The notes under the pieces are model-generated. The model was not told where the DNA came from. It saw only the letters and a program-made list of their open reading frames with translations, and made no database searches. From the NCBI GenBank assembly GCA_963727955.1, contig CAVSII010000003.1:310001-374000 (forward strand): a DNA stretch of 64,000 nucleotides, in the 5' to 3' direction. Both the position numbers and the translations under genes were made by a program. This stretch comes from Bog-756 sp963727955. Its GTDB lineage: Bacteria > Actinomycetota > Acidimicrobiia > Acidimicrobiales > RAAP-2. Of this stretch, positions 17,334-26,158 are shown in pieces; within the stretch, counting starts at the first letter, position 1; each line of letters begins with the position of its first letter.

Positions 17334-18583
17334 TCACTCCCAGATCTGCTCCCCCAACCGCACCAGCCCGGCCAGGTCGTAGAGATCCGAGTCGAAGAAG
17401 GGGACGGTGGCCACTACGTCGGGAACGACCGAGAGGGTCGACCGCTCCTCCATCTCCCGCACGGCCACCACCTGGAAGTTGAGATAACTCTCGGCCACCT
17501 CGGTGAGGACCCGGGCGATCTGGTCGACGTCCCCGAGGTCGGGGGCACGCTCACTGAGCTCGGGCGCCAATCCGGCGGCCAGTTCGCCGGCCCGGTCCCG
17601 CATGGCCTCGGCCACCTTGGCGCCGGCCGGGTCGCGCAGGTACAGCGGGAGCACCTTGTTGAAGACCATGGCCCCGAGGTGGAGTCGGCGGGCGGTGAGC
17701 TGTTCGGCGAAGAACTCGGCCTCGCGCAGCGGGACCGCCTCCAACGTGGACACCACCAGGAAGGTGGTCCGTCGGTCCGACAGGAGGCGACCCACCGCTT
17801 CGGACCGCTCGACGAAGCCGGCGTACATGGACTGGAACAGGATGAAGAACTCGGCGATGTCGGCCAGGAACTCGGTGCCGAGGATGCGATCGGCTACCTG
17901 GTAGAAGGGCCGGGTGGCCACGTTGACCAGCCGCGAGCGGTAGGGCACGATGAGCCACCGGAGGAGGCGGGACGAGAAGAAGTCGGCCATGCGTTGGGGG
18001 GCGTCGAGAAAATCGAGGGCGTTGCGGGTGGGAGGGGTGTCCACCACGATGAGGTCGTAATCGCTCTCCGAATGGATCTCGTAGAGGCGCTCCATGGCGA
18101 TGTAGTCGTGGCTCTGGACGAACCGGCCGGCGATGTTCTCGTAGAGCGGGTTGGCCAGAATCTCGTCCCGGGCCTGCTTGTCGGGCGCATGTCGCCGAAT
18201 GAGGTCGTCCCACGACTCCTTGGTGTCCAGCATGGCCGCCCACAGCTGGCCCCGCGGTGTGATGCCGGCCTGGCGGAAGGCCTCGTCGGGGACCCGGTGC
18301 TCGGTATTGCCGATACCGTCCAGACCGAGGGCGTCGGCCAGCCGCTTGGCCGGGTCGATGGTGAGGACCAGCACCTTGCTGCCGTGCCGCAGGGCGGCCA
18401 TGACGGCGGCGGCGGCGGCCGTCGTCGTCTTGCCCACACCCCCGGTCCGCAGGCCACCACGATCTCCTTGGTGGCCAGCAGTCCGTCCATCGAGCCACCC
18501 CTGGCCGGTGGGGTGGACGCGGCCGTCGGGTCGGGGTGATCGTCTCCGGAACGCCGCCCTCGCCCGCTGCGCCCGGTGGCCAT
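17334..18583 (-). pseudogene. Second Get3/ArsA-like ATPase, interrupted by a frameshift in the P-loop
   Basis: The N-terminal part (to ATKEIVVACGPG) and the remainder (GVGKTTTAAAAAVMAAL onwards) lie in different frames. The break is at a run of five C on the plus strand (18439-18443); one more base restores CGPGGVGKTT and a product of about 416 residues. The rest of the gene is well conserved, with DPAKRLADALGL, VVDTPPTRNALDFL and a downstream helix-rich domain, so a sequencing or assembly error is the likeliest cause, with a recent mutation or programmed shift as alternatives. The start overlaps the stop of the first ATPase as TGATG, so the pair is coupled. In mycobacteria the homologous pair (Rv3679/Rv3680, Get3-like) forms a complex. 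The deviant P-loop starts GPGG rather than GKGG, which is normal for this partner. Confidence 0.82.
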
Positions 18584-19530
18584 CAGTACCCGAGCTCCTC
18601 GCCCAGCGAGGCGGCCACCTGGCGGGTGGTCCGCAATCCGTGCGACCGGGTGAACAGGTAGGGGAGATAGAGCATGGGCACCGACCGGTCGATGCTGCTG
18701 CGCAGACGGTCGAGATGGGTGGTGCGGGTGCGGCGCATGGTGACGGCCAGCCGGGCCCCTTCCAGAAGAGGACCGGCGTCACCGCCCACCAGAGTGTCGA
18801 GGGTGGCCGAGGCGGGCGGTACGGCCAGGGCGTCGAACACCTTCTCCTCCTGGCGGCCGAAGAGCTCAGGCAGGACCCGGTTGACCACCACCGCCGACAG
18901 CTGGACGGTGGTCTCCTCCTTCAGCCTGTGGGCCAGTTCGACCGTCTCGTTGACCGGCATCTCCTCCGGCGTGCACACGGCCACCAGCCCGGTGGTCCGG
19001 GTGTCGGACAGGATCTCGAGCAGCCAGTCGGTCTGGGAGCGGATGAGTCCGACCTTGACCAGGTTGTTGATGGCCTGGGGAGCAGCCAGCAGGCCGACGA
19101 TGTGGCCCGAGGCGGGGGCGTCCACCACCACCAGGTCGTAGTGGCGCTCCCGCACCTCGTAGACCGGCTTGCCCACGGTCAGGATCTCGCGCACGCCGGG
19201 TGCGGCGGTGGCCACGAAGTCGAAGGCCTTGGCCAGGGGCCCGATCCGCCCGGCGACGGGGATGCGCAGCTGAAGCTTGAGGTACTCGCGCAGCGAGGCC
19301 TCGGTGTCCATGGTCATGGCGAAGAGGCCGGGCAGGATCTCCCTCTCCTGGAAGCCGGTCGGGGCGGCTTCGTAGAAGCCGGCCACGTCTCCCTTGGCGT
19401 CGATCTCACAGATGAGGACCCGCTTGCCCTGTTGCGAGGCGAAGAGGGCCAGGGCCGACGCCACGGTGGTCTTGCCCACCCCACCCTTGCCGGTGACGAA
19501 CAGAAGCTTGAGATCGAGGAGCGCGCTCAT
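18583..19530 (-). CDS. Get3/ArsA-like ATPase (first of a pair)
   Basis: A 315-residue P-loop ATPase of the ArsA/Get3 class. It has a deviant Walker A with signature lysine (TGKGGVGKTTVAS, near residue 14), a switch-I-like EIDAKGDVAGF and a switch II VVDAPASGHIVGLL. There are no arsenite-binding cysteine triplets or ars genes, so arsenic export is unlikely; the actinobacterial pairs have been linked to envelope protein handling. It follows DUF3107 by 58 nt and is coupled to its frameshifted partner. Confidence 0.88.
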   Translation of the reverse strand: MSALLDLKLLFVTGKGGVGKTTVASALALFASQQGKRVLICEIDAKGDVAGFYEAAPTGFQEREILPGLFAMTMDTEASLREYLKLQLRIPVAGRIGPLAKAFDFVATAAPGVREILTVGKPVYEVRERHYDLVVVDAPASGHIVGLLAAPQAINNLVKVGLIRSQTDWLLEILSDTRTTGLVAVCTPEEMPVNETVELAHRLKEETTVQLSAVVVNRVLPELFGRQEEKVFDALAVPPASATLDTLVGGDAGPLLEGARLAVTMRRTRTTHLDRLRSSIDRSVPMLYLPYLFTRSHGLRTTRQVAASLGEELGY

Positions 19531-19588
19531 CCGCCCAAACCGGTGGCGGTGAGGCCCACGCCCGGAGGCGCCCGACGGAGGGGAACGG

Positions 19589-19825
19589 TCAGGAGATCCC
19601 GAAACCGACCTGACGGGCCGAGGTCGGCGGGTCCACCTCGACGTAGGCCACCTTGCCCACCGGCACACCCACCTGGCGGCCTTTGCGGTCGGTGAGCCAG
19701 AGGATGGTGCCGTCCTGGGCGAGCGCGGTCTCGATGTCGGCCAGGACCTTGTCGCGGTCCGCATCCTCAGGCAGCTCGATGTCGAGTTCCTTCATCGATT
19801 GAACGATTCCGATACGCACGTCCAC
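19589..19825 (-). CDS. DUF3107 family protein
   Basis: A 78-residue actinobacterial protein of unknown function (RIGIVQSMKELDIELPE; DRKGRQVGVPVGKVAYVEV; ending RQVGFG). I chose the GTG at 19825 because AGGAG lies 8 nt upstream; the open frame to 19906 has no such signal. It heads the run of minus-strand genes containing the two Get3-like ATPases and is divergent from dgt. Confidence 0.88.
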   Translation of the reverse strand: MDVRIGIVQSMKELDIELPEDADRDKVLADIETALAQDGTILWLTDRKGRQVGVPVGKVAYVEVDPPTSARQVGFGIS

Positions 19826-19947
19826 CGGGCACGCTCCTCTCAGCCGGCGTCGGCGGATTTGCCGACCGCGCCCGACGATACAAGGTCCGTGACCTTCCGC
19901 CGTCATGGCCGTCCTCGGGCGTCACAGCCGTGGGGCACACTGGGAGG

Positions 19948-21135
19948 GTGGGAAAGGGCGTCCAGGACGAGAACGAACGGACCCGGCGGTGGGCCTCGAC
20001 CATGGCCGGCCACGGCGGGGGCGGCATCACCCTCGCCCACGCCGACAGCCACGCCGGGTGCAGCTCGCGGGGGCCGGTGGCCGACCTGGCCCGGGCCGAG
20101 CGGGAGGCGATCGAGTCGGCCATGTTGGCTCCGGATGCCACCCGGGCCCGGGGTGGGGGCAAGCGGGTCCACCCCGAGGAGCCCGACCCCTGGCGCACGT
20201 GTTTCGAACGCGACCGCGACCGCATTCTGCACGCCACCGCCTTCCGGCGCCTGGCCGGAAAGACACAGGTCTTCGTCTTCCCCGACGACCATCAGCGCAC
20301 CCGGTTGACCCATGCCCTCGAGGTGGCCCAGGTGGCCACGGGCATCGCCCGGGCCTGTCGGCTCAATGTGGCCCTCACCGAAGCCATCGCCCTCGGGCAC
20401 GACTGCGGACACGGGCCGGGGGGTCACGCCAGCGAGGATGCCCTGTCGCCCTATCTGGACGAAGGGTTCGACCACGCCCCGTGGGGAGCGGACGTGTCGC
20501 TGGCCCCGCTCAACCTGTGCACCGAGACCCTCGACGGCATCCGCAACCACTCGTGGTCGCGTCCGGCGCCGGCCACCCCCGAGGGTGAGGTGGTGAGTTG
20601 GGCCGATCGCATCGCCTATGTCTGCCACGACTTCGAGGACGCGGTGAAGAGCGGCATCGTCACCTCGGCCTCCCTCCCGACCGTCGTCCGCCAGCGGTGC
20701 GGCGACCGGCGCAGCCAACAGCTCGGGACCTTCATCGACGCCATGGTGTGGTCCACCCTGGCCACCGGGCGGGTCGGGATGGTCGATGAGACGGCCGAGG
20801 CGTTGGCCGCCTTCCGGGCCAGCAACTACGAGAACGTGTACCTGCGCCCGAGCTCGGTGGCCCAGGGCCGGGCGGTGGTGGCCGTCCTGCAGGCTCTGGT
20901 CGACCACTTCGGGGACCGGCCCCATCTGATCCCCGATGCCCCCTGGGCTCCGCAGACCACCGGCGGAGACGCCCCCAACGCCGAGCTGGTCGGTGGCGAG
21001 CCGGGCGCCATCCGAGCGGCCGTGGCCTACGTAGCCGGGATGACCGACCGCTTCGCCTTCAGCCAGGCCGTGGCCCTCCTCGGGTGGGATCCGGACAAGC
21101 TGCCGGCCGGGGTGGGCATCCCCAACCGGTCCTGA
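19948..21135 (+). CDS. dgt: Deoxyguanosinetriphosphate triphosphohydrolase-like protein
   Basis: A 395-residue HD-domain dNTPase that converts dNTPs to deoxynucleoside and triphosphate. The family entry motif RDRILHATAFRRLAGKTQV is followed by TRLTHALEV, the HD pair in LGHDCGHGPGGH and the last metal ligand in WADRIAYVCHDFEDA. The start is uncertain: GTG codons at 19930 and 19948 are both possible and neither has a clear ribosome-binding site. The 19948 codon stands 6 nt from CACACT, which fits the leaderless geometry used elsewhere in the window. The N-terminal ~85 residues are poorly conserved. Confidence 0.9.
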   Translation: MGKGVQDENERTRRWASTMAGHGGGGITLAHADSHAGCSSRGPVADLARAEREAIESAMLAPDATRARGGGKRVHPEEPDPWRTCFERDRDRILHATAFRRLAGKTQVFVFPDDHQRTRLTHALEVAQVATGIARACRLNVALTEAIALGHDCGHGPGGHASEDALSPYLDEGFDHAPWGADVSLAPLNLCTETLDGIRNHSWSRPAPATPEGEVVSWADRIAYVCHDFEDAVKSGIVTSASLPTVVRQRCGDRRSQQLGTFIDAMVWSTLATGRVGMVDETAEALAAFRASNYENVYLRPSSVAQGRAVVAVLQALVDHFGDRPHLIPDAPWAPQTTGGDAPNAELVGGEPGAIRAAVAYVAGMTDRFAFSQAVALLGWDPDKLPAGVGIPNRS

Positions 21136-21184
21136 ACAGGATGCGCAGCCCGTCACACCAGACCGACGTCACTGCGCCGCCACC

Positions 21185-22600
21185 GTGAGGAAGATCCACC
21201 GACCCAGCCGGACCAAGAGGGCCAACCGGGGGCGCCAGGCCCGCCGTCGCGCTCCCCGCTCGTCCCACGGAACCTGGGCGGGGCCGGCAGGCCGACCCGA
21301 CCCGGTGGCCCTGCTCGAAGCGCAAGCGGCCACCCGGGTCCCCGAGCTGGTACCCATCCGCTACGGACGGATGCTGGTCTCCCCCTTCACCTTCTTCCGG
21401 GGGGCGGCACTGGTCATGGCCGCCGATCTGTCCGCCACCCCCGACTCAGCCATCACCGTGCAGTGCTGTGGTGATGCCCATCTCTCCAACTTCGGCGTGT
21501 TCGGATCGCCCGAACGCCGTCTGGTCTTCGACATCAACGACTTCGACGAGACGCTGCCCGGCCCCTGGGAGTGGGACATGAAGCGGCTGGTGGCCAGCTT
21601 CGAGATCGCCGGACGCGATCGGGGCTTCTCGTCCTCCGATCGCCGGCGGGTGGTCCTGGCCGCCGCCCGCGCCTACCGCCAGACACTGCGCGACGCATCC
21701 CACCGGAGCACGCTCGACGTCTGGTACTCGCACATGGACATGGCCCAGATGCGCCAGTGGATCCGCACCGAGCACGACGATCGGCGACGGGACAGGAAGA
21801 ACAGGCACGAGGCCGTGGTCGACGTGGCCAAGGCCCGGACCCGCGACAGCACCCGCGCCTTCAAGAAGTTGACCGGAGTGGTCGACGGTCACGCCCGCTT
21901 CGTCGCCGACCCACCGTTGATCGTGCCGCTGGAGGATCTGGTCCTGTCGCCCGACGCCCGCCACCGGACCGAGCAGTCTTTGCGCAAGCTCATCAAGAAG
22001 TACCGGCGCACACTGGCCGACGAGCACCATCCAGTGGAGGAGTTCCGCTACGTCCACATGGCCCGGAAGGTGGTCGGCGTGGGCAGCGTGGGCACTCGGG
22101 CATGGATCTTCCTCATGACCGGTGTCGACACCGGCGACCCTCTGATCCTGCAGGCCAAGGAGGCCCAGCCGTCGGTGCTCGAGCGCTTCGTCGGCGCCAG
22201 CGCCTACACCAACGAGGGACAACGGGTGGTGGTGGGCCAGCGCCTCATGCAGACGGCCAGCGACATCTTCCTCGGCTGGGTACGGGTCAAGGACATCGAC
22301 GGGCAGCCCCGCGACTACTACGTCCGCCAGCTCCACGATTGGAAGGGTTCGGCCCACGTCGACACCCTGTCGGTAGAGGGTGCCATCACCTACGCCCGGA
22401 TGTGCGGGGCCACGCTGGCCCGGGGTCACGCCCGGTCGGGCGACTGGATCGCCATCGCCTCGTACCTGGGCAAAGGCACCGTGTTCGACAAGGCCATGGC
22501 CGACTTCTCGGCCGCCTATGCCGACCAGAACGAGCGCGACTACGAGGCGCTGGTGCGGGCGGCCCGCTCGGGTCGGATCCCGGTGGAAGAGGGCCTGTAA
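21185..22600 (+). CDS. DUF2252 family protein
   Basis: A 471-residue protein of the DUF2252 family, related to aminoglycoside-phosphotransferase/kinase folds. Recognisable pieces are FFRGAALVMAADL, CCGDAHLSNFGVF, the kinase-like DINDFDETLPGPWEWD with WDMKRLVAS, and YYVRQLHDWKGS near residue 380. The N terminus is very basic. The function is unknown. The GTG at 21185 is used, 49 nt after dgt; no ribosome-binding site is obvious. Confidence 0.88.
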   Translation: MRKIHRPSRTKRANRGRQARRRAPRSSHGTWAGPAGRPDPVALLEAQAATRVPELVPIRYGRMLVSPFTFFRGAALVMAADLSATPDSAITVQCCGDAHLSNFGVFGSPERRLVFDINDFDETLPGPWEWDMKRLVASFEIAGRDRGFSSSDRRRVVLAAARAYRQTLRDASHRSTLDVWYSHMDMAQMRQWIRTEHDDRRRDRKNRHEAVVDVAKARTRDSTRAFKKLTGVVDGHARFVADPPLIVPLEDLVLSPDARHRTEQSLRKLIKKYRRTLADEHHPVEEFRYVHMARKVVGVGSVGTRAWIFLMTGVDTGDPLILQAKEAQPSVLERFVGASAYTNEGQRVVVGQRLMQTASDIFLGWVRVKDIDGQPRDYYVRQLHDWKGSAHVDTLSVEGAITYARMCGATLARGHARSGDWIAIASYLGKGTVFDKAMADFSAAYADQNERDYEALVRAARSGRIPVEEGL

Positions 22601-22715
22601 CCCCTCGGTGGGCGTGGGCGGGAACGGTGCTGGCGGTGGGCGGTCGGCCGTCGGTGGACCGCCATAGGATCGGGTGGGGGCGCCAGGCAGCTCGGGTCGG
22701 TCGAGGAGGTCGGCG

Positions 22716-24101
22716 ATGGTCACCAAAGTCATGTCCAGGGCTCCCGCCGGAGCGACGACCACGGAGGCTCCGGCCCACCGTGACCGGAACAGCCAACAGC
22801 CGGTCGCACCACCGGCCACCGGGTCGCCTGCGCCGGAGGGCAGTGCCGCTGCCGCCCTGGCCCCCCTGATCCGGTTGCTGGTGGGCGAAGCACCGGTCGG
22901 CTTCGAGTTCTGGGACGGCAGTGCCCTCGGGCCACCGCTGGCCGTCGGCACCCTCCGGGTGCACTCGGTGGCTGCCCTGCGCCGCATCCTGTGGGCCCCG
23001 GGCGAGCTCGGGGTGGCCCGGGCCTTCGTGTCGGGTGATCTCACCGTGGACGGCGATCTCGCCGGGACGTTGGCCGCTCTGCGCCACGGGTCGAAGCGAG
23101 ACCTGCGCCACATGGGTCTGCGTTCCCTCCCCGCCGCCCTCGGTGCAGCCGGCAGGCTGGGCGCCTTCGGCCTGCCTCCGGCGGCACCGCCCGAAGAGTG
23201 CCGACCCGCCGGCCGTCTCCACTCCAAGTACCGCGATGCCGCCGTCATCAGCCACCACTACGACGTGGGCAACGACTTCTACCGCCTGGTCCTCGGGCCG
23301 TGCATGACCTACTCGTGCGCCCGGTTCGTCGACGACCGGGCCACTCTCGAGCAGGCCCAGGCGGCCAAGTACGAGCTCATCTGCCGCAAGCTCGGACTCG
23401 ACCGGCGGCCCGGTTCACGCCTGCTCGACGTGGGCTGCGGATGGGGGTCGATGGCCATCCACGCCGCCCGCCATCACCGGGCCTCGGTCACCGGGGTGAC
23501 CCTCAGCCGCCCACAAGCGGACGAGGCCCGCCGGCGCATAGCCGAGGAGGGACTGGCCGACCGGATCGAGATCCGGGTGCAGGACTACCGGGACCTGGGG
23601 GGCGAGCAGTTCGACGCCATCTCGTCGATCGGCATGTTCGAGCACGTCGGCTCCCGCCGCATGGCCGAGTACTTCCAGACCCTCCGCCATCTGCTGGTAC
23701 CCACCGGGCGGCTGTTGAACCACGCCATCTCCAAACCGGGAGGGTCGTTCCTCGGACGGCACTCCTTCATCGGGCGCTACGTGTTCCCCGACGGGGAGCT
23801 GATCGACGTGGCCGAGGTGGTCCGGGCCATGCAGGCCGCCGGGTTCGAGGTCCGCGACGTCGAATCGCTGCGCGAGCACTACGCCCGCACGCTGCGCCAC
23901 TGGGTGGCCAATTTGGAAGGTCAGTGGGAGCGGGCGGTGGCACTGGTCGGTACCAACCGGGCCAACATCTGGCGCCTGTACATGGCCGCCTCCGCCCTCG
24001 GCTTCGACGACGGGGGCATCGCCATCCACCAGGTGCTGGGGGTCGTCCCCACCGCCGACGGGGCCAGCGGCATGCCCCCGACCCGGACCGACTGGGGCTG
24101 A
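22716..24101 (+). CDS. Cyclopropane-fatty-acyl-phospholipid synthase family methyltransferase
   Basis: A 461-residue Cfa/CmaA-type SAM-dependent enzyme that methylates or cyclopropanates unsaturated acyl chains of membrane lipids. After an N-terminal lipid-binding part come SHHYDVGNDFYRLVLG, the SAM site LLDVGCGWGSMAIHAA (about residue 235), SIGMFEHVG and a C-terminal FPDGELIDV segment. The ATG at 22716 has GAGGAGG 7 nt upstream; TAGGAT at 22665-22670 is a likely -10, giving a ~40-nt leader. It converges with the Mrp gene. Confidence 0.93.
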   Translation: MVTKVMSRAPAGATTTEAPAHRDRNSQQPVAPPATGSPAPEGSAAAALAPLIRLLVGEAPVGFEFWDGSALGPPLAVGTLRVHSVAALRRILWAPGELGVARAFVSGDLTVDGDLAGTLAALRHGSKRDLRHMGLRSLPAALGAAGRLGAFGLPPAAPPEECRPAGRLHSKYRDAAVISHHYDVGNDFYRLVLGPCMTYSCARFVDDRATLEQAQAAKYELICRKLGLDRRPGSRLLDVGCGWGSMAIHAARHHRASVTGVTLSRPQADEARRRIAEEGLADRIEIRVQDYRDLGGEQFDAISSIGMFEHVGSRRMAEYFQTLRHLLVPTGRLLNHAISKPGGSFLGRHSFIGRYVFPDGELIDVAEVVRAMQAAGFEVRDVESLREHYARTLRHWVANLEGQWERAVALVGTNRANIWRLYMAASALGFDDGGIAIHQVLGVVPTADGASGMPPTRTDWG

Positions 24102-24132
24102 TGCCTCGGGGTCGAGCCGGCCCCCTGGGTTG

Positions 24133-25305
24133 TCAGCGGACGGTCAGCTCCCGCCGGTAGACACGGGCGGGACCGAGGTCGGCGATGGCGGTGGCCAGGT
24201 CGGCAAAGACAGCGGCCGCCTCGCCCTCGGGTTCAGACACCACGATCGGGACACCCGAATCACCGCCGGCGCGCAGAGCCGGTACCAGCGGCACCTGGCC
24301 CAGCAGGGGCACGCCCAGCTCCCCGGCCAGCTGACCTCCTCCGCCGGCCCCGAACAATTCGTAGCGGGTCCCGTCGTCACCGGTGAACCAGCTCATGTTC
24401 TCGATGACCCCGCGCACCGACAGCTTGAGTTTGCGGGCGGCGTACGCAGAACGCTGCGCCACCTTTTCGGCCGCCGGCTGGGGAGTGGTGACCACATAGA
24501 CCTCGGTGCGGGTGAGGTACTGGCCGAGCGAAAGGGTCACATCACCGGTGCCCGGGGGCATGTCGATGAGCAGGAAGTCGGGCTCACCCCAGTAGGCGTC
24601 GACCAGAAACTGCTCGAGGGCCTTGTGCAACATGGGACCGCGCCAGATGACCGGCGTGTCGTCGTTGACGAAGTAGCCCATCGACAGGCAGCGCACCTGG
24701 TTGGCCGACGGGGGCACCACCAGGTCCCCGATGATCAGAGGATCGTCGCGCACCCCGAGCATCCCCGGTACCGAGAACCCGTACACGTCGGCGTCGAGGA
24801 TGCCGACGTCGTGACCCATGCGGGCCAAGGTGACAGCCAGGTTGACCGTCACCGACGACTTGCCCACACCACCCTTCCCCGAGGAGATCCCGAGGATGCG
24901 GGTCTTCGAGCGTGGTTCCATGAACCGGTTGGGCCGCCCTTCCTCGTGGCCGATCTGGCCGCCGTGGGCATGATCGTGGCCGTGGTCCCCGCCGGCGGTA
25001 GCGCCCCCGTCCACCGGTCCACCGCGCAGCAGCATGCGGAGGCGGGCCCGCCGCTCCTCGTCCATGACGGCGTGGGTGACGGCGAGGTCGTCGGCTACGG
25101 CCCACGGTCCCACCGCTTCGCTCACCCGACGGTCCAGCTCCTCGGTCTGGGGGTAGTGGGCCACCGGCAGGGCCAGCTCCACGGCCACCTTCTTGCGCTT
25201 GACCCGGACCGCCCCCACCATGCCCAGTTCTCCCAGGGGGAGACGCAGCACGGGGTCGGCCACGGCGCTCACCGCACCGGTGACCTGGGACTCGTCTATC
25301 GACAT
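24133..25305 (-). CDS. mrp: Mrp/ApbC-family Fe-S cluster carrier ATPase
   Basis: A 390-residue protein with an N-terminal MIP18/DUF59-like domain (about 1-95), a His-rich linker (GDHGHDHAHGG, about residues 117-130) and a P-loop ATPase domain starting SSGKGGVGKSSVTVNLA. Mrp proteins carry Fe-S clusters to apoproteins. The CXXC pair usual in proteobacterial Mrp is replaced by WFTGDDGTRYELFG, so the cluster site must differ or be absent. ATG at 25305 has GAGGAG at good spacing. It is divergent from the SufR-like regulator by 47 nt, which fits a shared Fe-S regulon. Confidence 0.92.
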   Translation of the reverse strand: MSIDESQVTGAVSAVADPVLRLPLGELGMVGAVRVKRKKVAVELALPVAHYPQTEELDRRVSEAVGPWAVADDLAVTHAVMDEERRARLRMLLRGGPVDGGATAGGDHGHDHAHGGQIGHEEGRPNRFMEPRSKTRILGISSGKGGVGKSSVTVNLAVTLARMGHDVGILDADVYGFSVPGMLGVRDDPLIIGDLVVPPSANQVRCLSMGYFVNDDTPVIWRGPMLHKALEQFLVDAYWGEPDFLLIDMPPGTGDVTLSLGQYLTRTEVYVVTTPQPAAEKVAQRSAYAARKLKLSVRGVIENMSWFTGDDGTRYELFGAGGGGQLAGELGVPLLGQVPLVPALRAGGDSGVPIVVSEPEGEAAAVFADLATAIADLGPARVYRRELTVR

Positions 25306-25352
25306 GCGGTCGCTCCTCGGGGAATTTCGCCGTCCCCAGTAGACTACGGGAC

Positions 25353-26144
25353 GTGCCGACGGCCCCGGACAGAGCTCTGCCCGCACCCAGCGGGCCCACC
25401 CCTGCCGGTGCCCGGGGGTTGGGCGGTGAACCGACGGGATCGGACAGCACCTTCTCGGCGGCAGTGACAGCCGTCACCGCCGCCTTCGGTGACCCCACCC
25501 GTCGCGAGATCTATCTCTTCGTCCGGGCCAACCCGGGCATCACTGCCTCGGAAGTGGCGGCCCGCTTCTCCCTCCATCCCAATGTTGCCCGCCACCACCT
25601 CGAACGCCTGGCCACCGGTGGCTACCTCGAAGTCACCATGGAGAGGTCGGCCGGCAACGGAGCGGGTAGGCCGTCCAAGCGTTTCCGGGCTGTCGGCAAC
25701 GACCCGACCCTCGACCTGCTCACTCGCCGCGACGATCTGTTGGTCCTCTTGCTCCAAGAGGCACTCCAACTCCTCGGTCCTCTGGCCTCCGAAGGCATGG
25801 CCGAGCGGGTGGGCGAAGAGTACGGCCGGACCCTGGCCGGGCAGATGTCGCCCGGGGACAGCCAGCGGTCGTTGCGCACCGCCATGCACGCCATCGCCGA
25901 AACACTGACCGCCCACGGATTCGCGGCCCACGCCGAGGACCAGGGGACCAGCACGGCGGTGGTGGCCGACAACTGTCCCTTCGGCGATGCCGCCTCGCAG
26001 TACCCCGTCCTGTGCGCTGTCGACCGGGGCATGGTCAAGGGGCTGCTGGCCGGCCTGTGCGGCGAGGATGCCGACGGCACCGTCCCGGTGGTGCTGTCTT
26101 CTTCACGGGCGCGTGGCGACGACGCCTGTGCCGCCGTGGTCTGA
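25353..26144 (+). CDS. SufR-like Fe-S-sensing HTH transcriptional regulator
   Basis: A 263-residue regulator with an N-terminal winged helix (FGDPTRREIYLFVRANPG...EVAARFSLHPNVARHHLERL) and a C-terminal domain with four cysteines at 208, 221, 236 and 259. The spacing is CX12CX14CX22C; cyanobacterial SufR has CX12CX13CX14C, so the first interval is the same and the last longer. It probably binds a [4Fe-4S] cluster and represses Fe-S assembly genes when loaded. The next gene, 14 nt on, is a cysteine desulfurase. The GTG start follows TAGACT (25340-25345) by 7 nt, so the mRNA is probably leaderless. Confidence 0.88.
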   Translation: MPTAPDRALPAPSGPTPAGARGLGGEPTGSDSTFSAAVTAVTAAFGDPTRREIYLFVRANPGITASEVAARFSLHPNVARHHLERLATGGYLEVTMERSAGNGAGRPSKRFRAVGNDPTLDLLTRRDDLLVLLLQEALQLLGPLASEGMAERVGEEYGRTLAGQMSPGDSQRSLRTAMHAIAETLTAHGFAAHAEDQGTSTAVVADNCPFGDAASQYPVLCAVDRGMVKGLLAGLCGEDADGTVPVVLSSSRARGDDACAAVV

Positions 26145-26158
26145 ACGGCATCCGGGCG

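Noticed and set aside
17334..18782. Second ArsA-like gene as an intact 482-residue protein
   Set aside because: Its upstream part is out of frame with the conserved N terminus, which lies in another frame; a frameshift explains both.
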